In this document: in pieces, positions 7,337-14,077 of the stretch | Numbering within the stretch: the first letter of the stretch is position 1 | How the letters are laid out: the number at the start of each line of letters is the position of its first letter | Source of the DNA: a virus | Reading direction: 5' to 3' (one strand) | Virus record (IMG/VR): IMGVR_UViG_3300034061_002597 | Coordinates: 1-25,183 of that record | Length of the DNA stretch: 25,183 bases | Notes under the pieces: generated by a model | What the model saw: the letters and a program-made list of their open reading frames with translations, nothing else | The model's database searches: none | Told to the model about the DNA's origin: nothing | Program-made: the position numbers and the translations under genes

Positions 7337-7723
7337 ATGCCTGACGCCAAGTTTCAGTTCGTCTCTTCGGTGACCTTCCTCGGTCGCGTCATCCCGCTGC
7401 TAAAGCCCATCGCCGTTTTTAACGCCCGCCGGCTTGAGGCTCTCCTCCCGCAGATCGCCGCGCTCAACGCCGCCCGAATGAGCAAAGAAGCAGCCGCCAA
7501 GGTCGTGGGCGTGACCGGGCAGACTCTGGCTACGTGGATTAAAATCACCCAGACTACTTGGCTCGGCAAGGTCAAGCAGCCGAAGGACAAGGGTCGTAAC
7601 CCGGTCAAACAGCGCGCTTACGTCAAGGCCTGGAAGCAGCGCAACCGCGAGAAGTGGAACGCCACCAAGCGAGCATACTATCAACGCCGCAAGGCCCGTC
7701 TCGCCGCCCTTTCCCATGCCTGA
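7337..7723 (+). CDS. HTH-like protein with basic C-terminal tail, second paralogue
   Basis: This 128-residue protein repeats the plan of its neighbour: TFLGRVIPL, LLPQIAALNAA, then an HTH-like segment (SKEAAAKVVGVTGQTLATWI, about 50-69). It adds a tail of about 45 residues very rich in Lys, Arg, Tyr and Trp (VKAWKQRNREKWNATKRAYY), which resembles the basic N-terminal region of the HNH endonuclease at 17765. The tail could bind nucleic acid. The gene begins 4 bases after the first copy. Function as a small regulator or DNA-associated protein is inference. Confidence 0.75.
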   Translation: MPDAKFQFVSSVTFLGRVIPLLKPIAVFNARRLEALLPQIAALNAARMSKEAAAKVVGVTGQTLATWIKITQTTWLGKVKQPKDKGRNPVKQRAYVKAWKQRNREKWNATKRAYYQRRKARLAALSHA

Positions 7724-7748
7724 CCCATCCCACCGCCCATACAATCCC

Positions 7749-7985
7749 ATGACCATCATCAAACCCGACTCCCTCCCCAGCCTCTGGTGGCTCTTCCCCT
7801 GGAGCATGGCCCGTCAGCTGCACAAGAACGCCGTGGCCCTCAAGGCCCTGACCGACAAGCTCGACGCCGAGGTCAAGGCCCTCAGGTCTTCCCGTGAGCA
7901 TTGGGTCAGGAAGCACGACCGGGCCTACGAGGTCGCCATGCACAATGAGCGCGTCATCCGCGAGATGGAGGAACGCAGCCGATGA
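7749..7985 (+). CDS. Small helical protein with short hydrophobic N-terminal patch
   Basis: The 78-residue product has a Trp-rich hydrophobic patch (SLWWLFPWSM, about 11-20) followed by a long charged helix with coiled-coil character. An alternative ATG at 7716 overlaps the previous stop and would add 11 residues. I prefer 7749 because it gives the C-rich CCCATG context seen at many starts here, but this is not decisive. The patch is too short for a normal membrane span but could be a peripheral anchor. The stop overlaps the next start as ATGA. Confidence 0.65.
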   Translation: MTIIKPDSLPSLWWLFPWSMARQLHKNAVALKALTDKLDAEVKALRSSREHWVRKHDRAYEVAMHNERVIREMEERSR

Positions 7986-8266
7986 GCACCTTCAAGCACC
8001 TCGACGGCATGGTCGCCCTGCTCTCCGAAGTCTACGAAATCAATGAGCGCATCATGACCGGGGACATCTGCTCCAGCAAGACCGCCATCGCTTCGACCCG
8101 CATGAAGAAACTCCTGCACCACTACCACGAAGCCCTGCACGAAGACGGCGCCGTCAAGGTATCGCTTCAGGCTTACGCCGCCGCCGGTGGCTGGGTCGGT
8201 ATAACCTACTCCTACGAGGTCGACGGTTTCGAGGTCGCCGGATCACAAGTCCCGAGACGCGTATGA
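7982..8266 (+). CDS. Hypothetical accessory protein
   Basis: This 94-residue protein begins at ATGA overlapping the previous stop. The N-terminal two thirds look helical, with a His-rich stretch (KKLLHHYHEALHE, about 42-54). The C-terminal third looks like beta strands (GWVGITYSYEVDGFEV). No known motif is visible. It is coupled on both sides to coiled-coil genes, so co-expression is likely. The family is not recognised. Confidence 0.68.
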   Translation: MSTFKHLDGMVALLSEVYEINERIMTGDICSSKTAIASTRMKKLLHHYHEALHEDGAVKVSLQAYAAAGGWVGITYSYEVDGFEVAGSQVPRRV

Positions 8267-8535
8267 GCGACCTTGAACTGACGATGATGCGCCGCGTGGG
8301 CGAGCTGAACAAGGAGGTCGCCGCCCTCAAGGCCGAGAACGTCCGCCTCAAGACTGAGGTTGAGCATCTGATGGTCTTCTGTAATTGCACCCTTATCCCT
8401 AACAAAGAATTACAGGCACAGGTCGAACGGCTGACCAAGGCTGGGGATAACCTTGTCTATGTGGTCACCGAACACCCAGTTGCTGAACCATTCGTAAAGG
8501 CTTGGTTCGCCGCCAAGGAGGGCAAGCAGTCGTGA
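8263..8535 (+). CDS. Coiled-coil protein, first of a tandem pair
   Basis: This 90-residue protein starts at an ATGA overlap. It has a heptad-like leucine/valine pattern at about 9-35 (ELNKEVAALKAENVRLKTEV), then a short Cys-containing turn, a second helix with LTKAGDNL, and a C-terminal AWFAAKEGK. The same order of blocks occurs in the next gene, so the two are paralogues. It has no enzymatic motif. The coiled coil suggests homo- or hetero-oligomers, perhaps between the two paralogues. Function is unknown. Confidence 0.7.
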   Translation: MSDLELTMMRRVGELNKEVAALKAENVRLKTEVEHLMVFCNCTLIPNKELQAQVERLTKAGDNLVYVVTEHPVAEPFVKAWFAAKEGKQS

Positions 8536-8816
8536 GTATCTACGGAAACCACGAACATAGGGGCGAGGATGCCTTCATCAAGGCACAGTTTGAAGTCGCC
8601 CGCCTCAAGGCCGAGGTGGAGCGGCTGGACACCCTCTGCAAGCAACTGATGGCCCAGCACTCTGACATCTCCTGCGAGAACATCATGCTCCGCAAGGCCG
8701 GGGATTTGTTGGCCTTTCATTACATCTCTCTTGGCCGTAAGTTCTTCCCCAATGACCCGCTTCCGTCCAGCATCTCGGACTGGAACTCCGCCAAGGAGGG
8801 CAAGGGCCAGCCATGA
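8532..8816 (+). CDS. Coiled-coil protein, second of a tandem pair
   Basis: The start is placed at GTG 8532 in a GTGA overlap; a TTG further upstream in frame is less likely. The 94-residue product has a coiled-coil segment (FEVARLKAEVERLDTLCKQL, about 20-39), then LRKAGDLL and a C-terminal DWNSAKEGK, matching the block order of the preceding gene. Low-GC codons appear more often in its middle. The stop overlaps the endolysin start as ATGA, so it may be co-translated with the lysis enzyme. Confidence 0.7.
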   Translation: MSIYGNHEHRGEDAFIKAQFEVARLKAEVERLDTLCKQLMAQHSDISCENIMLRKAGDLLAFHYISLGRKFFPNDPLPSSISDWNSAKEGKGQP

Positions 8817-9262
8817 CCCTAAACCAACGCTTCTCGGTCGTCGCCCTGCTGCTCCTCGGGCTCAACGCCCAAGCCAAGACCGACGCCGCCTTCCTCGAGG
8901 CCGTCGCCGAGGTCGAGTCCGGCCACAACCGCAAGGCGATCGGCAAGGCTGGGGAACGTGGGATGTATCAGGTCAACAAGGCCGCTTGGGATGACGCCTC
9001 CGCCCGCCTCAAGGCCGAGGGCCATTACGCCTTCCCCTGGTCTAAGTGGCGCGACGCTACGGCGCAGGACATGGTCGCCGCTTCTCATCTCCGCTGGATC
9101 AGGGCGAACTTCCACCGCATCGGCATGACCGACCCGACCCCCGAACAACTCGCCCTTGTCTGGAACGTCGGCTGGACCGCCGCCCGTTCCCAAGGCTTCC
9201 GGGCGAACGGCTACGCTTTCCGCGTGGCTAACCTTTTCCGCTTGTCCCAGCGTGGCAAGTGA
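8813..9262 (+). CDS. Exported lytic transglycosylase-type endolysin
   Basis: The 149-residue protein starts with a Sec-type signal (MTLNQRFSVVALLLLGLNAQA, cleavage expected after Ala21) and then a compact SLT/lysozyme-like domain. Visible marks are the catalytic-type EVESGHN with Glu35, GERGMYQV at about 47-54, and the C-terminal LVWNVGWTAARSQGF. These fit the E-S-G / G-x-Y-Q pattern of goose-lysozyme-like transglycosylases that cleave peptidoglycan glycan strands in the periplasm. An export signal means it need not wait for a holin to reach the wall, as in signal-arrest-release or Sec-exported endolysins. The signal may be retained as an anchor. It is separated from the holin candidate by more than 2.5 kb. 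Confidence 0.85.
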   Translation: MTLNQRFSVVALLLLGLNAQAKTDAAFLEAVAEVESGHNRKAIGKAGERGMYQVNKAAWDDASARLKAEGHYAFPWSKWRDATAQDMVAASHLRWIRANFHRIGMTDPTPEQLALVWNVGWTAARSQGFRANGYAFRVANLFRLSQRGK

Positions 9263-9276
9263 CAAGGGTCTTGCCC

Positions 9277-9738
9277 ATGCATCTTCTTGTCGCGATCGAC
9301 CCTGGCGTGAACGGGGGCATCGTCTGGTCCCTTGAAGGCGACCCTGTCGAGTGCGCTAAGATGCCCGCCTCTGATGTCGAGGTCTGCCAACTGCTCGCTG
9401 ACTTGAGCTGCAAGGCCAAGGACGTCAGCCTCTACCTTGAGGAACCTCCGCTGTTCGCCGGCAAGAACATCCCCGGGTCCGCCATCGGTAAACTGATGTG
9501 GAACACGGGCGTCCTCTACGGCGCCGCGGTCGCCATGGGCTGGAAAATCCACCGCATCCGTCCGGCCATCTGGCAGAAGACGCACACCTGCGGGACGAAG
9601 GGCGAACTGACGACGACGCAATGGAAGAACAAGCTGAAAGCCCGGGCCGCCGAACTGTTCCCCTCGGTCGACGTCACCCTCTGGAACGCCGACGCCCTCC
9701 TCATCTTCGACTCCGCCACCCGCGGCGTCATCAACTAA
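9277..9738 (+). CDS. RuvC-like Holliday junction resolvase
   Basis: This 153-residue protein (from ATG 9277; a GTG at 9259 in a GTGA overlap is an alternative that adds 6 residues) has the RNase-H-like fold pattern of RuvC. First strand LLVAIDPGVNGG carries Asp8. LYLEEPP has Glu55/56. A central helix with SAIGKLMWNTGVLYGAAVAM follows, and the C-terminal NADALLIFDSA carries Asp139. The acidic residue three positions before the last Asp in E. coli RuvC is a Trp here, so the fourth ligand is unclear. The enzyme would resolve branched DNA before packaging. Its neighbours include an annealase, an exonuclease and an SSB-like protein. Confidence 0.82.
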   Translation: MHLLVAIDPGVNGGIVWSLEGDPVECAKMPASDVEVCQLLADLSCKAKDVSLYLEEPPLFAGKNIPGSAIGKLMWNTGVLYGAAVAMGWKIHRIRPAIWQKTHTCGTKGELTTTQWKNKLKARAAELFPSVDVTLWNADALLIFDSATRGVIN

Positions 9739-9746
9739 TCTCCCCC

Positions 9747-9968
9747 ATGAAGAAAGACTCCAAACTTCCGACCGAATACCGCATCATCGCGGACTCGTCC
9801 TACATCGTCTTACCCGATCAGAAGGTCGCCCGCCTGCTGACCCCGACCGTCCGCAACGGCGTGACCTATTACAACCTCTTCGTCCCCGGCTACACGCGGA
9901 TGTCCCTCGACGACATCGAGGCCACGCTAAAGGCCGGTGAAGTCACGAAAGCCGAACCTACCAAATAA
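9747..9968 (+). CDS. Small hypothetical protein in recombination module
   Basis: This 73-residue frame starts at ATG 9747 behind TAATCTCCCCC; an earlier in-frame start would lie inside the resolvase gene. The product has a beta-rich core (EYRIIADSSYIVL and VTYYNLFVPGY) and a short helix (SLDDIEATLKAG) near the end. No zinc ligands or HTH are evident. It sits between the resolvase and the annealase and probably belongs to the same transcript. Function is unknown. Confidence 0.68.
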   Translation: MKKDSKLPTEYRIIADSSYIVLPDQKVARLLTPTVRNGVTYYNLFVPGYTRMSLDDIEATLKAGEVTKAEPTK

Positions 9969-9974
9969 TCTCCC

Positions 9975-10439
9975 ATGAGCACCAAACCCACGCCCACCTC
10001 CGCCACCGCCTCCCTCGTCCAAGCGCTCGCCGCCCTGGACAACGTGAAGGCCAACAAAATCAACCCGGCCTTCAAAGCCAAGTACGTCTCCCTCGACGCG
10101 CTGCTCGACGCCATCAAGCCGGTCTTGCTCGACCACGACCTCGCTCTGATCCAGACGCTGGTCAGTCAGGAGGGCAAGGTCGGCGTCTCGACAGCCTTCC
10201 TGCACAGCTCTGGCGAACGCTTCGAGTTCGGCACCCTGCTCGTCAAGGCCGAGGGTCTGACCGCCCAGCAGATCGGCGGGGCCATCACCTACATCCGCCG
10301 TCAGTCCATCCAAACCGCCTGTGGTATCTCGGTCGACCTTGACGATGACGGCGCCGTGGCCTCAGCCGGCTTCCGCGCTACGGCCTCCGCACCTTCCGCC
10401 CCTGCCTTCTCCCCCACCCCTCGCCCCCTGACCAAATGA
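9975..10439 (+). CDS. erf: Erf-family single-strand annealing protein
   Basis: This 154-residue protein matches the Erf pattern: an N-terminal helix (LVQALAALDNVKANKINPAFKAKYVSLDAL, written here as positions about 14-43), then LLDHDLALIQTL at about 51-62 and strands around FLHSSGERFEF. The diagnostic block at about 99-123 reads GGAITYIRRQSIQTACGI then DLDDDGA. The Ala/Pro/Ser-rich C-terminus is a flexible tail. Erf proteins anneal complementary single strands in phage recombination and can circularise terminally redundant genomes. It is slightly shorter than P22 Erf. It lies near a RecE-like nuclease, its expected partner. The stop overlaps the next gene as ATGA. Confidence 0.88.
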   Translation: MSTKPTPTSATASLVQALAALDNVKANKINPAFKAKYVSLDALLDAIKPVLLDHDLALIQTLVSQEGKVGVSTAFLHSSGERFEFGTLLVKAEGLTAQQIGGAITYIRRQSIQTACGISVDLDDDGAVASAGFRATASAPSAPAFSPTPRPLTK

Positions 10440-10690
10440 GCCAAGACCCCTACGACCCCATCAACGCCGCCATGCGGCACCTGCACAACCAGAACCTCCT
10501 CGCCGCCGAAGAGGCCAAGCGGAAGGCTCAGGACGAGCAGATGCAGGCCATGCGTTACGCCGGCAACGAACTCGCCCGCGTCCTCGATGACATCATGCAG
10601 TCTGAGCTCTGCCAGTTCGACGCCATCTCGAAGGCTTGCTGCATCGCCACCATCGCCAAGTGGAACCGCGCCAAGACCGGGCAACTCTGA
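10436..10690 (+). CDS. Small helical hypothetical protein
   Basis: The 84-residue protein starts at an ATGA overlap with the annealase. It is helical and charged (AAEEAKRKAQDEQMQAMRY at about 23-41), with a second helix carrying two adjacent Cys residues (SKACCIATIAKW). No known motif. Tight overlap on both sides suggests co-translation with the recombination genes. Confidence 0.65.
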   Translation: MSQDPYDPINAAMRHLHNQNLLAAEEAKRKAQDEQMQAMRYAGNELARVLDDIMQSELCQFDAISKACCIATIAKWNRAKTGQL

Positions 10691-10932
10691 TGCCCGCTGA
10701 CGTACCCAAGGGCATCGAGAAGATCGCGGCCACCGTCCCGAAGCAGTACGCCCTGCTGCTCTTCCTGGACGGCTTCCCGTACGTCGAGTTCACGGCCCGC
10801 AAGGCCGCCGACTTCCTGACCGACCTCAACGCCTGGAAGCGCAAGACCTACCCGTCCTTCGCCCGATCACAGGTCCGCTTCTTTACGCTTGCCCCTAACG
10901 GCGAGATAAAGGAACTTACCTTCGCCCGATGA
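10690..10932 (+). CDS. Small hypothetical alpha/beta protein
   Basis: The start is placed at ATG 10690 in a TGATG overlap with the previous stop. The 80-residue product has a central strand-helix unit (YALLLFLDGFPYVEFTARKA) and a C-terminal strand pair (VRFFTLAPNGEIKELTFAR). It looks like a compact alpha/beta domain but no family is recognised. The stop overlaps the next start as ATGA. Confidence 0.65.
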   Translation: MPADVPKGIEKIAATVPKQYALLLFLDGFPYVEFTARKAADFLTDLNAWKRKTYPSFARSQVRFFTLAPNGEIKELTFAR

Positions 10933-11282
10933 CCAACCGCGAAAACATCAAGCGCCTCGTGGAGAACATCACGGGCTCGCTTGCGACCGTCCAGCACATC
11001 GCCGGACGCTACGAGCAGCACGATGCCGACATCATCACGCTCTCCGACCTGAACCGTTCGGCCATCACCGAACTGCAGGTCTTCTCCGAGTCCATCGAAC
11101 TCGCCGACGAAGCCGCCGCCGTCAAGCCCCTCCATGACCGGGTCCATGTCCTGGTCGTCCAGCTGCGCGTCCTGCGGAACACCCTCGAACAGATGGAGAA
11201 CGCCGCCGAGAAGGCCATCGAGGACGTGCGCCGTATCTCCGCCTCCGTCGAAGAAGCCAGCCCCGAAGATGACAGCCTGTGA
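10929..11282 (+). CDS. Coiled-coil hypothetical protein
   Basis: This 117-residue protein is almost entirely helical with repeating hydrophobic positions (for example VHVLVVQLRVLRNTLEQMEN at about 72-91) and an acidic C-terminal tail. No membrane segment or catalytic motif. The 3' end overlaps the cysteine-cluster gene by 14 bases. It may be an oligomeric accessory factor of the recombination module; this is inferred from context only. Confidence 0.68.
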   Translation: MTNRENIKRLVENITGSLATVQHIAGRYEQHDADIITLSDLNRSAITELQVFSESIELADEAAAVKPLHDRVHVLVVQLRVLRNTLEQMENAAEKAIEDVRRISASVEEASPEDDSL

Positions 11283-11565
11283 ACTCTGCAAAGGGGCCTG
11301 CTGTGAAAGCATCCTCCTGCCCATCGACGCCAGCCCGACCACGACTGAGTTTTATTCCGCCCGTGGGTCGGTCTTCCAGATCGTCGGACGCACCTACGCC
11401 GAACTGCCTTCCCGTTGCCCGCACCTGTCCGGCTCCGGCAAGTGCAAGACCTATGCCAGCCGCCCGGTCGCCTGCTCCCGCTTCGCCGTGGGCTCGACCA
11501 TGTGCCTGACCGCCATCGAACGCCGACGCCCCGATCAGGCCGACGCCATCAAGGCGCTGCTCTGA
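11269..11565 (+). CDS. YkgJ-like cysteine-cluster metal-binding protein
   Basis: The start is placed at ATG 11269, overlapping the previous gene. The 98-residue product has the YkgJ/UPF0153 signature: CELCKGACC at residues 4-12, Cys50 in RCPHL, Cys59 in GKCKTY, RPVAC with Cys69, and Cys79. The eight cysteines fit a bound zinc or iron-sulfur site. The biochemical role of this family is not well established. It stands directly upstream of the RecE-like nuclease and could be a metal or cluster cofactor protein for a neighbour, but that is inference. Confidence 0.8.
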   Translation: MTACELCKGACCESILLPIDASPTTTEFYSARGSVFQIVGRTYAELPSRCPHLSGSGKCKTYASRPVACSRFAVGSTMCLTAIERRRPDQADAIKALL

Positions 11566-11593
11566 CCTTTCCCACCAACACCAATAACATACC

Positions 11594-12400
11594 ATGCCAG
11601 ACCTCATCACCGAACGCGTCGTCTACGACTCCATCGTGGCCCTCAACCAAAGCGGAGCCAAGGAACTCCTCAAGTCCCCGGCCCATTACCAGGCTTACCT
11701 CGCCCGCACCCGCGAGGAGTCCAAGGCCCTGCGAGTCGGCACCGCCGTCCACAAGCTGGCCCTCGAAGGGCTCGACGCGTACAACGCCACGCACGCCATC
11801 GCCCCCGAAGTCGACAAGCGCACGAAGGAAGGCAAGGCCGAGTGGGCCGAGTTCGTCACCGCCAACGAAGGCAAGGCCATCCTGACCGCTGAAGAGGGTA
11901 TGCTTGTCGACGCCGTGGCCAACTCCGCCGCCGTCTGCATGAAGAACAACGGCATCGTCCTCTCGAAGACCGAAGTCATGTTCACCGCGTTCATCGGTGA
12001 CACGTTGTGCAAATGTGCCATCGACGGCATCTCCGACGACGGGTATATCTACGACTTGAAAACGTGTGAAGACGCCAGCCCTCGCGGATTTTTGGCTGCC
12101 TGCCGTAAGTATAATTACGCCCTGCAAAATTACTTTTATAGGCACGCCGTCGAGTCCGCCTATAAGTGCCGCGTCCTCGGCTTCCGCTTCATCGCCGTCG
12201 AGAAGGAGCCGCCCTACGCCCACGCCGTCTATGAGCTGGGGCCGGAACTGATGACCAACGCCGCCTTCGACTTCGAGCGTGCGCTGACCCTCTACAAGGA
12301 CTGCACCACCTCGGGCAACTGGCCCGGTTACCAGACCGAGATCACCACCATCGACATCGCCGCCAAGCCCAGCGCCGCGACCAACATCAACTTCGCATAA
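11594..12400 (+). CDS. RecE-like PD-(D/E)XK exonuclease
   Basis: The 268-residue protein fits the C-terminal domain of exodeoxyribonuclease VIII. Visible blocks are SGAKELLKSPAHYQ at about 20-33, RVGTAVHKLALEG at about 47-59, KRTKEGK at about 75-81, Glu127 in KTEVMF, Asp144 in CAIDGIS, YDLKTCEDAS with Asp154 and Lys156, and YNYALQNYFY at about 173-182. These are the GxxxH, D-x(n)-(D/E)xK and QxxxY elements of the family. It would resect double-stranded ends to give single strands for the annealase at 9975. DNA around 12040-12150, which encodes the catalytic motif, uses more A/T-ending codons than its flanks. Confidence 0.85.
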   Translation: MPDLITERVVYDSIVALNQSGAKELLKSPAHYQAYLARTREESKALRVGTAVHKLALEGLDAYNATHAIAPEVDKRTKEGKAEWAEFVTANEGKAILTAEEGMLVDAVANSAAVCMKNNGIVLSKTEVMFTAFIGDTLCKCAIDGISDDGYIYDLKTCEDASPRGFLAACRKYNYALQNYFYRHAVESAYKCRVLGFRFIAVEKEPPYAHAVYELGPELMTNAAFDFERALTLYKDCTTSGNWPGYQTEITTIDIAAKPSAATNINFA

Positions 12401-12401
12401 C

Positions 12402-12869
12402 ATGGAACCCAACAACGAAAAGACCCCGCTCACCACGATTACCCAGAGCGGTACGTATAAACTGAAACTCATCCGCCCCAAGGGGACCGACAAGGTCAAG
12501 GTCTGGGAGGACGGCACGGCCTCCTGCAGCTTGTTCTTCCTTGATGACAAGGGCTTCTGCCTGTGGAAAAACTTCGGCACCGGATACGGCAAGGCGCTTG
12601 CGATGTTAGTCGGTAAGTACTCAAGTAATTTCGCAAAGGAGATCAGGCTCGATGCCACTCCGGCCGAGTATTTGGAGTATATCAGCCCCGCTTGCGGCCA
12701 GACGTGCCTCATTGGCGTGGAAGTCTCTCACGCGAAAGACAAAGCAGGGAACCTGAAGTACGATAAGGACGGGAATCCGAAGTGGGCTTACCGCTTCACC
12801 TACCCGAAGGGCTCCCAGAAGCCGACCGCCCCCGAAGAGCCACTGCCCCCCGAAGGCGTACCCTTCTAA
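12402..12869 (+). CDS. SSB-like single-stranded DNA-binding protein
   Basis: The 155-residue protein begins 1 base after the nuclease stop. Its N-terminal 100 residues look like a beta-rich fold (GTYKLKLIRPKGTDKVKVWE, then ASCSLFFLDDKGFCLW), compatible with an OB fold. Its C-terminus is Pro/acidic and ends PPEGVPF, close to the acidic ...D-x-P-F tip by which SSBs bind partner proteins. Position between an exonuclease and a nucleotide kinase supports a replication/recombination role. The assignment rests on the tail and context, not on overall similarity. GC drops at about 12600-12780. Confidence 0.65.
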   Translation: MEPNNEKTPLTTITQSGTYKLKLIRPKGTDKVKVWEDGTASCSLFFLDDKGFCLWKNFGTGYGKALAMLVGKYSSNFAKEIRLDATPAEYLEYISPACGQTCLIGVEVSHAKDKAGNLKYDKDGNPKWAYRFTYPKGSQKPTAPEEPLPPEGVPF

Positions 12870-12873
12870 GCCC

Positions 12874-13470
12874 GTGACTGACGAAGCACCCACGCCGATG
12901 GCCGCCCCGACCCTCGTGCTGATTTCGGGGTTCGCCAGGGCCGGGAAGGACACTCTCGCCTCCGGGCTTCTTGAGTGGTCCACCCGCCCCGCCGAGCACA
13001 TCAATCTGGCAGACTCGCTCAAAGAAGCGTCCAATCATTTTCTCGATTATCTCGGCTTAGACGGTTCGTTTTTTAACGAGCAGTTTAAATGCGATAATCG
13101 GGACGCCTTGGTAAACTTCGGCAAGTTCGCACGGCGCCTAGATCGGGACGTCTTCGCCCGCCACTTCGCCAACTGGTGCCCGGTCATGAAGCACCACGAC
13201 CAACCCTCCCCCGAGACGGTGGTCTGCTCCGACTGGCGCTACATCAACGAGCTGCGGGTCTGTCAGGACATCCTCTGGGAAAGGGGCTGGAAGGTCCGCA
13301 CCGTCTATGTCGCCACCGCCGGCATCGGCCCCGCCAACGATGAGGAACTGGACAGCATCGCCGAGATACGGGCCGCCCATTCCTTCGACCAGGAATACAT
13401 CTTCAAGCCGAACGCCCGTCAGCAGATCATGTCCGAAGGACGCATCCTCGCCAAGTCATGGAGGCTCTGA
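12874..13470 (+). CDS. P-loop kinase, dNMP-kinase-like
   Basis: The 198-residue protein starts at GTG 12874; an ATG at 12898 just before the first strand is an alternative. Walker A is GFARAGKDT at residues 19-27, with the Lys-Asp-Thr ending found in phage deoxynucleoside monophosphate kinases and adenylate-kinase relatives. LADSLKEASNHFL at about 51-63 resembles the substrate-binding helix, and VVCSDWRYINEL at about 116-127 carries the usual D-x-R region. It probably phosphorylates dNMPs to raise the nucleotide supply for phage replication; specificity cannot be read. Its end overlaps the next gene by 13 bases. Confidence 0.72.
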   Translation: MTDEAPTPMAAPTLVLISGFARAGKDTLASGLLEWSTRPAEHINLADSLKEASNHFLDYLGLDGSFFNEQFKCDNRDALVNFGKFARRLDRDVFARHFANWCPVMKHHDQPSPETVVCSDWRYINELRVCQDILWERGWKVRTVYVATAGIGPANDEELDSIAEIRAAHSFDQEYIFKPNARQQIMSEGRILAKSWRL

Positions 13471-13772
13471 CCCCCGAGACGCTGGCGTGGGCCCGCAAGG
13501 TCGGCCTGTCCCCTGAGCGCGTGGCCTTCCTGCTCGCCTGCCCCAAGTACACCATCTGCCACGGCCAGCGTAAGTCCGAACGCAACGTGAAGGACAACCC
13601 GAACCATCACCTGCAGCGCCTCGGTGACTGCTACTGGTTCCGGCTACGTCGTCGCGGCACGGACATCGTCGAGAACATCGGCGGTGACCTGACCACGGCC
13701 CGCAAGCGCCGTGACGAGATGCTGGCGGCCTTCGACGCCGGCAAGCCCATCCCTTACCTCAACGCCCGATGA
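13458..13772 (+). CDS. Small putative DNA-binding protein, paralogue of next gene
   Basis: This 104-residue protein has an N-terminal helical part (TPETLAWARKVGLSPERVAF) that could be an HTH. A C-terminal domain follows with LGDCYWFRLRRRG at about 54-66 and ARKRRDEML at about 80-88. The order (strand with Y-x-F-R, then strands, then a helix with A-x(3)-RDE) resembles AP2-like or integrase arm DNA-binding domains. The neighbour at 13769 shows the same C-terminal plan. The stop overlaps it as ATGA. The role is unknown; a DNA-binding accessory is plausible. Confidence 0.68.
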   Translation: MEALTPETLAWARKVGLSPERVAFLLACPKYTICHGQRKSERNVKDNPNHHLQRLGDCYWFRLRRRGTDIVENIGGDLTTARKRRDEMLAAFDAGKPIPYLNAR

Positions 13773-14077
13773 GCACCCGAGCGCCAAAAGGCAAAGCCAT
13801 AGACGCGGCCCTGTATCAGTTAAGGCATGGCTCTAGCACAAGAATGGCCGCAATCATGTTCGGGGTTCGTATTTCAAGCGTGGCACCAGCCGCAAGAAGG
13901 CTAGGAGGAAGCATCATGTCTGTCAGGCAGAACAGGCGCATCTTCAAGAACAAGGGCTGTTACTGCTTTCGTTACAGGACGGCGACTTTGAACGTTTACC
14001 GCAGGCTCTCCCCGGACATCCACAAAGCCCGCATCATGCGTGACAAAATCGAGCAAGAGCTCGGCCTTTCCAAATGA
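13769..14077 (+). CDS. Small putative DNA-binding protein with HTH
   Basis: This 102-residue protein has an HTH-like segment (SSTRMAAIMFGVRISSVAPA, about 22-41) and a C-terminal domain (NKGCYCFRYRTATLN at about 60-74, then KARIMRDKIEQEL) that parallels the previous gene. Codon use is less GC-biased than in its neighbour. It overlaps both neighbours as ATGA. It may act as a regulator or DNA-binding partner; no family is confidently recognised. Confidence 0.68.
   Translation: MSTRAPKGKAIDAALYQLRHGSSTRMAAIMFGVRISSVAPAARRLGGSIMSVRQNRRIFKNKGCYCFRYRTATLNVYRRLSPDIHKARIMRDKIEQELGLSK

Noticed and set aside
11549-12712. Long minus-strand open frame of 387 codons
   Set aside because: It lies antisense across the nuclease and SSB-like genes, both with clear family motifs or context. 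Strong C/G third-position bias of the plus strand commonly leaves such open antisense frames.
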